A stretch of DNA of 6,664 nt from Acidobacteriota bacterium (GCA_021828245.1 JAKASC010000130.1:1-6664), one strand, 5' to 3'; positions 1 to 5,623 are shown, numbered from the stretch's first letter. Translations and numbers: made by a program. Notes: generated by a model not told the origin, from the sequence alone.

Positions 1-1
1 G

Positions 2-235
2 GCCATCGAGTATCGAGGCCAGGCGCTGGCGTGGCGCGAAATCCCGGCCCCGGCCAGACCGTGTGTCGAGGAGAGGGGCATCGCTGCTCCGAGCGTCGCG
101 AAGCGAAAGTGGGTGCCGCCGAGCGATCACCCGTGGCGACAGGCCGCCGGCCGAGCCGCCGAGAGGCGGGAGTTGGGCGGGGCGGCGGCGGTTGCGACGC
201 GGTCGTCGTTGGCCTTGCCCTCCGCTTCGCCCTAA
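2..235 (+). CDS. C-terminal end of an integrase-core (DDE) transposase, 5' end outside the window
   Basis: A reading frame open from the window edge encodes 77 residues and ends at TAA 233-235. It starts with IEYRGQALAWREI at residues 2-14 and contains the segment KRKWVPPSDHPWR at residues 34-46. The beta-strand-like opening followed by a basic, proline-rich stretch ending in DHPWR is typical, as I remember it, of the tail of ISNCY (IS1202-like) and IS481-type transposases. The last 30 or so residues (GGAAAVATRSS and onward) are low complexity and lie within an inverted repeat, so they may be a non-native extension. The catalytic domain is not visible. The DHPWR tail and the IS-end repeats just downstream support the call. 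A phage or other recombinase tail is the alternative. Confidence 0.55.
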   Translation, partial: AIEYRGQALAWREIPAPARPCVEERGIAAPSVAKRKWVPPSDHPWRQAAGRAAERRELGGAAAVATRSSLALPSASP

Positions 236-283
236 ACGCTCGCCCTTCGGGCTCGCCGGGCTGCGCTCCGGGCAAGGCCAACG
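207..283. repeat. Perfect 14-bp inverted repeat with a 49-base GC-rich spacer
   Basis: CGTTGGCCTTGCCC at 207-220 is exactly complementary to GGGCAAGGCCAACG at 270-283. The spacer carries a smaller hairpin, GCCC-TTC-GGGC at 242-252, and further GC-rich near-symmetry. The left arm lies inside the last codons of the transposase and the right arm lies beyond its stop. A strong stem-loop here could end transcription or shield the element from reading into or out of its flank, but there is no adjacent T-run. It could also be a separate palindromic repeat that landed in the IS end. Confidence 0.6.
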
Positions 284-310
284 AGAAGAACAAAAACCAA
301 GAAAGAAAAA

Positions 311-350
311 GGGGACACTTCTAATGAGGTAAGCAAGGGGACATTTCTAA
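311..350. repeat. Two direct copies of GGGGACAYTTCTAA at an IS end
   Basis: GGGGACACTTCTAA (311-324) and GGGGACATTTCTAA (337-350) differ at one base and are spaced 26 bases start to start. They precede CTTTGACA (355-362). Repeated subterminal motifs are often transposase binding sites. That role is inferred here from position between a transposase tail and the presumed element end. Confidence 0.6.
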
Positions 351-401
351 AGAGCTTTGACAATAACTTAGTAACCTACTTGACAAAAGCACGAAGCCGT
401 G

Positions 402-719
402 TTAACCTGAGTCCTTAGCAGTCTTCTTTTGGAGGCGGTAGAGTTGTCCATCTTTGTAAAGGCGCTTGGGATCGGGCTTTCCGCTCGCGCCTATTGTCCC
501 GTCGGGGCGAAGGTACTGATGGACTCTCGCCACTTCGTTTCCTGTGCTGTCCCGGTAGGATAACATTTGGCTGCGGGTACAGTGAGGCTCCTTGGCTGCT
601 GTGAGGGCCGGATGGCGGTCTTCCAAGACCACGACGGAAAACTCCCCGCTCTGGGACCGTTGCCAGTACTTGCCATCGTTAAACATTTTTTGCATCTCGG
701 AGGGTGGAATTCGCGTCAT
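402..719 (-). CDS. Hypothetical protein, 105 aa, with a YLRPDGTIGASGKPDPKRL motif
   Basis: This is a small soluble protein with no signal peptide or membrane segment. The second half reads as a compact domain: SYRDSTGNEVARVHQYLRP from about residue 54, then DGTIGASGKPDPKRLYKDG. The pattern of arginine, histidine and aromatic residues followed by DGT-GASG-PDPK resembles a small uncharacterised protein I recall from many environmental genomes, but I know of no function. The start at 719 has no clear ribosome binding site; Met9 (ATG at 695) is an alternative start. It is transcribed away from the gene at 743, with 23 bases between the two starts, so any shared promoter would overlap the coding ends. 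Base composition is lower in GC than the genes right of 2100, in keeping with acquired DNA. Confidence 0.6.
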   Translation of the reverse strand: MTRIPPSEMQKMFNDGKYWQRSQSGEFSVVVLEDRHPALTAAKEPHCTRSQMLSYRDSTGNEVARVHQYLRPDGTIGASGKPDPKRLYKDGQLYRLQKKTAKDSG

Positions 720-742
720 AATAGCGAGGGGATGAGCGCAAA

Positions 743-1114
743 ATGATCGCTGAGAACCAAATTCGTGAGACTCTTGTCAGTTACCTTCTTGGGAAAATTT
801 CCCTCGATGAGTTTGAGGATTGGCTTGTCGAGCGAAGCTGGAACATGCACCAAGACAGCGAAGAAGCTGCACAGAAACTTGCGGCTGCAATCGAACTGCG
901 TCTTGCGGAACATTCGAGCGGACATTTAAGCCACGCCGACTTACGCAATGAATTGCTACCGTTCGTGACCTCATACGTTCCAAACCTTTTCGTAAATTGG
1001 GCGTCTCCCTCTCCCATTTACGCTTCACAGAACTCTATTATTCAGATGGGAGCGCCCTTTGCACTAGCGTGGCCGGTTGATGAATCAGCCTTAAGGGAAC
1101 TTTCGTCGCGGTAG
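743..1114 (+). CDS. Hypothetical protein, 123 aa, with a helical N-terminal domain
   Basis: The N-terminal two thirds look alpha-helical and acidic: LVSYLLGKISLDEFEDWLVE at about residues 11-30, then a helix with IELRLAEHSSGHLSHADLR (about 50-68). The ISLDEFEDW and ELRLAEHSxGHLS segments recall a small uncharacterised family often seen beside other short orphan genes, but no function is known to me. The C-terminal third is less regular. GAGGGG at 726-731 lies 11 bases before the ATG and supports this start. It is divergent from the 402-719 gene. Its last 77 bases overlap, convergently, the end of the DUF6941-like gene. GC is low for the window (28 of 60 bases in 781-840). It may be cargo of the flanking mobile DNA. 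Confidence 0.6.
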   Translation: MIAENQIRETLVSYLLGKISLDEFEDWLVERSWNMHQDSEEAAQKLAAAIELRLAEHSSGHLSHADLRNELLPFVTSYVPNLFVNWASPSPIYASQNSIIQMGAPFALAWPVDESALRELSSR

Positions 1115-1493
1115 CCTCATTCACTAAAATCTCGAACCAGTAGAGCCCTTCTTCTGGAAGCGCCAAGGCCATCGGCATGATGATCTGGTTACCTCTATCG
1201 TCTCCCTCAAGCAGAATGGGGAACTGAGCTGGCGGCAATATTGTACCTGATGGTGTTACGGGACGGATCGTGATTGTAGCCTTTCCCTTAAATAATCCTG
1301 ATTTAAGTATGACAACAAGGGTTATCTGAAGCGGCTGCTTCTGCTGGAGCGCTACAGGGTCAGCGCCAGGCGGGATATTCAACGTGATGCGGTCAATGAT
1401 TCTGATTAAGCTGGCCTGGCCGGTACTCTCTACGATTGCCACCTGGCAAAAGGTAGCGACCTGTACGAATGGACCACCCATTTGTTCTGTCAT
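1038..1493 (-). CDS. DUF6941-like hypothetical protein, 151 aa
   Basis: The protein is predicted to be cytosolic and rich in beta strand, with no signal peptide. It opens with a segment of the type VQVATFCQVAIVESTGQASL followed by IIDRITLNIPPG. It then alternates hydrophobic strands (LQITLVVILK, KATITIRPVTPSG) and ends with PEEGLYWFEILVNE near residues 113-126. This order (CQVA opening, IIDRI, polar loop, PxGxYxFE strand) matches my memory of DUF6941, a family of unknown function; the family call is moderately sure. ATG at 1493 lies three bases after the TAG of the transposase frame upstream (TAG-GTT-ATG), so translation could be coupled. The only ribosome-binding hint is a weak GAG. The C-terminal 25 residues overlap the convergent gene ending at 1114. 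It may be a passenger gene of the IS1595-type element. Confidence 0.65.
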   Translation of the reverse strand: MTEQMGGPFVQVATFCQVAIVESTGQASLIRIIDRITLNIPPGADPVALQQKQPLQITLVVILKSGLFKGKATITIRPVTPSGTILPPAQFPILLEGDDRGNQIIMPMALALPEEGLYWFEILVNEATATKVPLRLIHQPATLVQRALPSE

Positions 1494-1496
1494 AAC

Positions 1497-2110
1497 CTAC
1501 TCACTCGGAGACGCTGCCGGCTTTAGCATGAGCCGCTTTCCGTCTGTTATTTTCAAGGCAACAACCGCGCCCTCCATATCCGGCAGCCCGCGCACGTTGT
1601 AGCGCCAATCAAACTCCATCAAATACTGTCCAAGGTACTTCTTGCTCCCATGGTGATAAACACCGACATGGCCGCGCTTGAGTATAGCAAAATAGCTTTC
1701 GACACCGTTAGGCGAAATGAGCGTGCCGTTTTCTCTCCGCACATATTCGCCAGCGCGGTGATTCACTTGGTCGTGCCTGAAGCCGGTTCCAGCGCTTGCC
1801 AGCACATTGGAACTATCCGTCATCAAGTGTGCGCCGTCCTTGACCACAGCCTTCACAATAGGCTTTAAGTCTTTGGCGGTTACGTGTTCGACATGATGCG
1901 AGGCACCGATCCGCCGCGCTGGAGGATGGCGACCACCGCTTTCTTGCTCGCAGTTCCCGCGGGGCGGTCCTTCGGCCTTTCTCGCGGCCTCGCGGCTTGC
2001 GAGCCGGTGCGCAGTTTTCCGCCGATGGAGGTTTCGTCCACTTCCACAGTTCCGTCCGAGGCTTCCTTCAGCAAGCCATGGGGCCGCCGCGCCCTGGCCC
2101 TCGGCATGCG
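1497..2110 (-). pseudogene. IS1595/ISXO2-type transposase remnant, 5' truncated and frameshifted
   Basis: Two reading frames on the minus strand together give an ISXO2-like DDE transposase. The first frame (downstream of 2107) carries GTVEVDETSIGGK with the first catalytic Asp at 2036-2038, then KKAVVAILQRGGSV, and hits a stop at 1880. The homology continues one frame over from about 1898 with HHVEHVTAKDLKP, LMTDSS (second Asp, 1815-1817), NGVESYFAILKRG (catalytic Glu at 1698-1700), VYHHGSKKYLGQYL and EFDWRYN, the usual end of the family. Five bases separate GTG (1904-1906) from CAT (1896-1898), so restoring the frame needs one added base or two removed. The zinc-ribbon and helix-turn-helix N-terminus, about 80-100 residues in the family, is absent. 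The 5' part is fused to the TPR gene. An active transposase is not possible from this copy. Confidence 0.8.
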
Positions 2111-2984
2111 AGGAGTCGGCGAACTTGCGCGGCGGGGTGGTTGGGTTTTGCGCGAAGTGCTTGGCCAACAAGGCGCGGGCTTTTGCTTGGTTCTGTAGCT
2201 GTTCGGGGCCGTAATTGGGATTGGGGCAAAGGCGGAGAATCGCTTGCAGTTCGTTTTGGGCGGCCGCGGCTTGCCCCACGGCGAGCAAGCCTTCCGCCAA
2301 ATAAAGCATGGTCAGCGAATCGTGGGGATATTTTTTGAGGCAATCTTGGAGCAATTGGATGGCGCGTTGTTTGTTGCCGCCGGCGAAAAGTGGCAAGCGC
2401 TCATCCACGCGCGCCAGGGTTCGTTGGGCGCCGCATTGTTGGTAGCTCGGGTCGAGCTTTTCGACAAGGCGCATTTGGCGGCGAATACCTCCCACCAGGC
2501 GCAAGCCGAGCAGCAAGTTTTCCCGCTCGGCATAAAGACCGTAGGCGATGCCGAGCCAGAAATGGCCTTCCGGCCGAGTTGGCGCAAGCGCCGTCGCTCG
2601 CTTGGCGGCAGCGATGGCGTGGAGAAGAATTTTGGGATTGGCCGGGTCGTGGCGGGCGCGAACCCAATAGCAGTCAAACTCCGCGATGCGCCACCAAGCC
2701 TCATAGTCGCGCGGGTGGGCGAGCGTTTCCTGACGGAGCAGAGCAAGCCCTTTTTCGACGTTGGCGATTCGCCAGCGGCCCAAATAATAATCGTCGGCCT
2801 CGCGAACCAAGGGTGAAAGGCTGCCCGGGGCGCTCGGCTGAGCCGCCGTGCCCGAAGCGACCAGAAGAAGCGTCAACAAGCCAGCCGAGGCGGGAAGGAA
2901 CCGCCGAACTGCGCGCGGCCGCCGCGAGAGGCGGTTGAGGATGGGGCTTGTTCGTTGGGTCCAGCTTTCGGTTCGCTGCGGCAT
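1497..2984 (-). CDS. TatT-like periplasmic TPR protein whose frame runs on into a transposase remnant (chimeric ORF)
   Basis: Residues 1-277 (2984 to about 2154) are a secreted tetratricopeptide protein. A basic N-terminus is followed by a hydrophobic core (about residues 34-46) and a likely cleavage site after GTAA. Helical repeats follow, including ADDYYLGRWRIANVEKGLAL at about 63-82, RPEGHFWLGIAYGLYAE (137-153), LDPSYQQCGAQRTLARV (177-193) and GGNKQRAIQLL (202-212). This order is that of TRAP-transporter T-component (TatT) proteins, which assist substrate handling in the periplasm. No TRAP genes are visible nearby. After ALLAKHF the family match ends. About 80 residues with no homology that I can see follow, then residues 362-495 are the C-terminal part of an IS1595 transposase. 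The gene probably once stopped near 2150, so whether the chimera is made or stable is unknown. No clear ribosome binding site precedes 2984, and no later start keeps the signal peptide. Confidence 0.7.
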   Translation of the reverse strand: MPQRTESWTQRTSPILNRLSRRPRAVRRFLPASAGLLTLLLVASGTAAQPSAPGSLSPLVREADDYYLGRWRIANVEKGLALLRQETLAHPRDYEAWWRIAEFDCYWVRARHDPANPKILLHAIAAAKRATALAPTRPEGHFWLGIAYGLYAERENLLLGLRLVGGIRRQMRLVEKLDPSYQQCGAQRTLARVDERLPLFAGGNKQRAIQLLQDCLKKYPHDSLTMLYLAEGLLAVGQAAAAQNELQAILRLCPNPNYGPEQLQNQAKARALLAKHFAQNPTTPPRKFADSSHAEGQGAAAPWLAEGSLGRNCGSGRNLHRRKTAHRLASREAARKAEGPPRGNCEQESGGRHPPARRIGASHHVEHVTAKDLKPIVKAVVKDGAHLMTDSSNVLASAGTGFRHDQVNHRAGEYVRRENGTLISPNGVESYFAILKRGHVGVYHHGSKKYLGQYLMEFDWRYNVRGLPDMEGAVVALKITDGKRLMLKPAASPSE

Positions 2985-3000
2985 GGTCTAAGATTCCAGT

Positions 3001-3006
3001 GGAGGT
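3001..3006 (+). promoter_or_regulatory. Shine-Dalgarno site fixing the HutU-like start
   Basis: GGAGGT lies 8 bases before ATG 3015. It selects this start over the upstream in-frame ATG at 2955, which lacks a comparable site and would overlap the divergent TPR gene. Confidence 0.7.
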
Positions 3007-3014
3007 TGCTCAAC

Positions 3015-4640
3015 ATGGCGCCATCCTCCAGTTCGGCCTCGCGCGGCAGTCTGGCGACCAAAACCGTTCGCGCCCCGCGCGGGACCACTCTTTCCTGCCG
3101 AGGCTGGCCGCAAGAAGCCGCGCTTCGGATGCTCATGAACAGCCTGGACGAAGAGGTGGCCGAGCAGCCGCGCAACTTGCTCGTTGATGGTAGCACAGGA
3201 CGGGCCGCGCACGATTGGCCATCCTACCACAGCATTGTGGGCGCGCTGCGCGAGCTGCAGGACGATGAGACGTTGATCGTGCAATCGGGGAAGCCGGCGG
3301 GCGTCGTGAAGACCTCGGAGCTGGCGCCGCGCGTATTGATAATCGGTTCGAGCCCGACGAAGGAGGCGGCCGAGCGGAGTCCGCGGCCCATGCCCACGTC
3401 GCCCGGGCATTGGAGGGCGGCGCGGTGGGCCGCCATCGGCCAACAAGCGGCGCTCGCCACCTTTTATGAAACTTTTGCGGCCGTGGCTCGCCGACACTTT
3501 CATGGAGAGCTTGCGGGGCGCTGGGTGGTGACCGGAGGGATGGGTGGCACGGGCGGCGCTCAAGGTCTTGCGGCAACGCTCCACGGCGCGGTCTTCTTGG
3601 GCATCGAGGCCGATGGCGAACGGATTCGCCGGCGGGTTCGCTCCGGCTATTGTGATATTGGCGTCAACAGCCTGGAGGAAGCACTGCGGTTGATAAAAAA
3701 CGCGGTGCGGCAGAAGCGCGCGGTCTCGGTTGGCCTGGTGGGAAATTGCGCGGAAGTTTTGCCGGAACTGGCTCGCCGCGGCGCCGTGCCCGATGTCTTG
3801 ACCGACCTCACGGCCGCAGACGATCCGCTGGGCGGTTATCTCCCGGCGGGTATGAATGCGGATGAGGCGGCGGCCCTCCGCGAGAGGAATCCGGAGGATT
3901 ATCGAAAGCGCGCGCTCGAATCGCTGGCGCGCCACGCGAGCGCCATGCTGGAGCTTAAGGGCTTGGGCGCCGTGGTGTTTGATCTGGGCAATTATCTTGG
4001 ATGGAGGGCGAGCGTCGAAGCCGGCGTCCGAGACGCAGAGAGCTTGCCGAACTATGTGACGGAGTATCTTCAGCCACTTCTCGATGAAGGGCGGCGACCT
4101 TTGCGGTGGGTGGCACTTTCGGGCGAGCGATCAGATATTCGTCGAGTGGACGCGCTGGCGGCTGAATTGATGGGCGACGACCAAGCGCTGAATCCTTGGA
4201 TTCAGCTTGCGCAACGCCGCGTGAGATTCCAAGGTCTGCCGGCGCGCGCGGCATGGTTAACTCAGGAGCAGCGGGTGCACTGGGGAGTTCGAATCCATGA
4301 GCTTGTCCAAGTGGGACAGTTGAAGGCTCCGTTCGTCTTGGCGCCGGAACAGCTTGACGGCGGGAGCCGCGAGGCCGCCGGCGAGCGCTCGGATGCCGCC
4401 GAGGGGCCGAGGGTGGAAGCTCTCCTCTCATGGGGCTGCGGGGCAAGCTGGGTTTCGTTTGAACGCGAAGAAGGCCGCGAGCGCGCCGGGCTCGCCGTGG
4501 TCGCCGACGGCTCTCGCGCGGCAGTCGAGCGCATCGAGCGGGCATTGCGCCTCGATGGGCCGCCGGCTGCCCTCCCGAGCACGGAGGAGCGGCGCGCAGG
4601 CGACGGCGCCTCGAGTCAAAGCCCGAAGTCCGGGAATTGA
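3015..4640 (+). CDS. Urocanate hydratase (HutU) family protein with altered active site
   Basis: At 541 residues this is close to the usual 550-560 of urocanate hydratase, which adds water to urocanate in histidine breakdown using NAD as an electrophile. Family motifs run throughout: APRGTTLSCRGWPQEAALRM (20-39), QSGKPAGV (90-97), FYETFAAVARRHF (150-162), the NAD loop GGMGGTGGAQ (174-183), GNCAEVLPELARRGAVPDV (243-261), GGYLPAG (273-279), RWVALSG (364-370) and FQGLPAR (405-411). Key residues differ. The ICW motif holding the catalytic Cys (Cys410 in Pseudomonas putida) is AAW here, with Ala at 413. GQMTAGSWIYIG is GHWRAARWAAIG (131-142). DQTSAHDP is DLTAADDP (264-271). FDYGN is FDLGN. HHGGGVG is replaced by EREEG. 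The frame is intact and no hut genes adjoin it. Ordinary urocanase activity is unlikely. A new function or early decay are both open. Confidence 0.85.
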   Translation: MAPSSSSASRGSLATKTVRAPRGTTLSCRGWPQEAALRMLMNSLDEEVAEQPRNLLVDGSTGRAAHDWPSYHSIVGALRELQDDETLIVQSGKPAGVVKTSELAPRVLIIGSSPTKEAAERSPRPMPTSPGHWRAARWAAIGQQAALATFYETFAAVARRHFHGELAGRWVVTGGMGGTGGAQGLAATLHGAVFLGIEADGERIRRRVRSGYCDIGVNSLEEALRLIKNAVRQKRAVSVGLVGNCAEVLPELARRGAVPDVLTDLTAADDPLGGYLPAGMNADEAAALRERNPEDYRKRALESLARHASAMLELKGLGAVVFDLGNYLGWRASVEAGVRDAESLPNYVTEYLQPLLDEGRRPLRWVALSGERSDIRRVDALAAELMGDDQALNPWIQLAQRRVRFQGLPARAAWLTQEQRVHWGVRIHELVQVGQLKAPFVLAPEQLDGGSREAAGERSDAAEGPRVEALLSWGCGASWVSFEREEGRERAGLAVVADGSRAAVERIERALRLDGPPAALPSTEERRAGDGASSQSPKSGN

Positions 4641-4683
4641 CCCTAGATTCACGTCCATCACCTGCTCCTCGGCCGCGGATGGG

Positions 4684-5391
4684 TTAGCCCAGCACGGGGA
4701 GCACGGCACCGCGGAGGGGGCGCGCCGATTCGCTCAACAAGAAGTGAATGACGCGGGCCACGTCCTCCACTTTGACCCAGTGGGAAGCGTCGGCGTTCGG
4801 CATGGCGGCGCGATTCGCCGGAGTGTCCAGAGTTCCCGGCATCACGCAGTGAACGTGAAGGTTGTAGGCTTTGAGTTCCTGAGCCAGGATTTCGCTCAGT
4901 TGGCGGACGGCGCCCTTGGAGACGGCATAGGCGGCGATGCCCGCTCCGCCGCCGTCCAGGATGGCGCCGCTGGACACGGTGACGATTCGGCCAAAATTTT
5001 GTTGAATCATCTGCGGCACCACGGCATGCAGGGCGGAAACGACCGAGCGCAGGTTCATGCTCCACATGCGTTCCCATGCCTCGGCGCTCGACTGGTAGCT
5101 CAGGCCGGGTGCGAATCCTCCCGCGCACGCCACCAAAAAGTCGAGGCGACCGAAGCGGGCGATGGTCTGGCGGGCAAATTGCGCCGTTTGCTCGAAGTCG
5201 GAAAGCTCGACGGACGCTCCAGTTAGCCGGTTTTCGGCGGTGCCTGCGTGGTCGCGCAAGCGCTTCCAGGCCTCCTCGGAGCGATAGGGCACAGCCACCA
5301 CGGCCCCGCTCGCCAACAGATCGGCCACCACAGCGCTTCCGAGTGCGCCCGTGCCTCCGGTCACCAAGGCAACGCGATGCTCAAATTCCAC
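4684..5391 (-). CDS. Short-chain dehydrogenase/reductase (SDR), NAD(P)-dependent
   Basis: This 235-residue protein has the classical SDR layout in a single Rossmann domain. The nucleotide loop TGGTGALG is at residues 11-18. After the second strand comes PYRS (35-38), where Arg37 suggests NADP(H). The structural Asn is in MNL (112-114), the catalytic serine in VSSG (139-142) and the YAVSK pair is Tyr155/Lys159. The chain ends in RGAVLPVLG, like the GAxxPVxG end of FabG-type reductases. The usual NNAG is ACAG (88-91), as in some outlying SDR groups and dihydropteridine reductase-like members, so substrate cannot be named. I prefer the GTG at 5391, which has AAGGAG four bases upstream, to the ATG at 5421, which has no site and only adds a basic tail. 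It converges on the HutU-like gene with 43 bases between them and no evident terminator. Confidence 0.88.
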   Translation of the reverse strand: MEFEHRVALVTGGTGALGSAVVADLLASGAVVAVPYRSEEAWKRLRDHAGTAENRLTGASVELSDFEQTAQFARQTIARFGRLDFLVACAGGFAPGLSYQSSAEAWERMWSMNLRSVVSALHAVVPQMIQQNFGRIVTVSSGAILDGGGAGIAAYAVSKGAVRQLSEILAQELKAYNLHVHCVMPGTLDTPANRAAMPNADASHWVKVEDVARVIHFLLSESARPLRGAVLPVLG

Positions 5392-5395
5392 AAAT

Positions 5396-5401
5396 CTCCT
5401 T
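5396..5401 (-). promoter_or_regulatory. Shine-Dalgarno site deciding the GTG start of the SDR gene
   Basis: On the minus strand AAGGAG is followed by ATTT and then GTG (5391-5389). The spacing is slightly short but this is the only good site near the N-terminus, and the start places the first residues directly before the Rossmann strand. Confidence 0.6.
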
Positions 5402-5561
5402 CTGCAACTCGGAGGTTTCATCTTATCAGATAGCGGCGCGCGCTGAATCGTTTTGCGCTATCCCAGTTGCCAACCCGCCGGTTTTGCTGCCAGAATAAAA
5501 TGGTCTGTTGTTGTACGGCTAATGTCCTGGGTCAGGAGTTCGATGAACATCTGAAGGCCTG

Positions 5562-5592
5562 TTTCACGCAAAGGCGCAAAGAGCGCCAAGGG
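5562..5592. repeat. Short CGCAAAG-type intergenic repeat
   Basis: TTTCACGCAAAGGCGCAAAG runs on into AGCGCCAAGG, giving two clean and one degenerate ACGCAAAG/GCGCAAAG units. Strings of this kind (TTTCACGCAAAGGCGCAAAG) are, to my memory, scattered between genes in many unrelated environmental bacteria. Their function is not established. No array continues here. Confidence 0.5.
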
Positions 5593-5623
5593 TCGGCGGG
5601 TTTGGCAAGCCGAGGGATGAGCG

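Larger units (their letters stand above)
1..362 (+). mobile_element. Right-hand part of an IS element with an integrase-core transposase (ISNCY/IS481-like)
   Basis: The window begins inside an insertion sequence. It contains the 3' end of the transposase gene, a large inverted repeat over the gene's end, and a terminal zone with two GGGGACAYTTCTAA direct repeats at 311-324 and 337-350, followed by CTTTGACA at 355-362. From memory, ends of this kind (TGTCAAAGC, then AAATGTCCCC, on the other strand) occur in integrase-core IS elements of environmental bacteria. The boundary at 362 is therefore inferred from the terminal CA and from that resemblance. The left end and the target duplication lie outside the window and could not be checked. 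Confidence 0.5.

Noticed and set aside
31..332. Two short plus-strand frames (97 and 89 codons) starting at ATG
   Set aside because: The frame open from base 2 encodes the transposase tail with DHPWR; the other two are out-of-frame readings with arginine-rich nonsense.
382..401. CACG-AAGC-CGTG hairpin followed on the minus strand by CTTTTG, just after the 402-719 gene
   Set aside because: The stem is only four base pairs and the T-run is short, too weak to call a terminator.
380..408. TTGACA with TAACCT 17 bases downstream, plus strand
   Set aside because: The -10 match is poor and it points into the end of a minus-strand gene, so there is no target gene for it.
2244..2816. 190-codon open frame on the plus strand
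   Set aside because: It is the antisense shadow of the TPR region, whose own frame has a signal peptide and TPR pattern.
3330..3475. Possible pair of compensating frameshifts explaining the odd HutU segment
   Set aside because: The other two frames contain stops or no HutU motif, and the segment aligns without gaps to the family over GQMTAGSWIYIG, so point substitution explains it better.
2988..3935. 315-codon open frame on the minus strand
   Set aside because: It is antisense to the HutU-like gene, has no recognisable motifs and arises from GC-rich codon use on the other strand.
4354..5226. 290-codon open frame on the plus strand
   Set aside because: It overlaps the HutU-like gene end and lies antisense to the SDR gene, and its sequence has no family features.
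5458..5550. 30-codon ORF on the minus strand between the SDR and adaptor genes
   Set aside because: There is no ribosome binding site or recognisable feature, and an ORF of this length is expected by chance.
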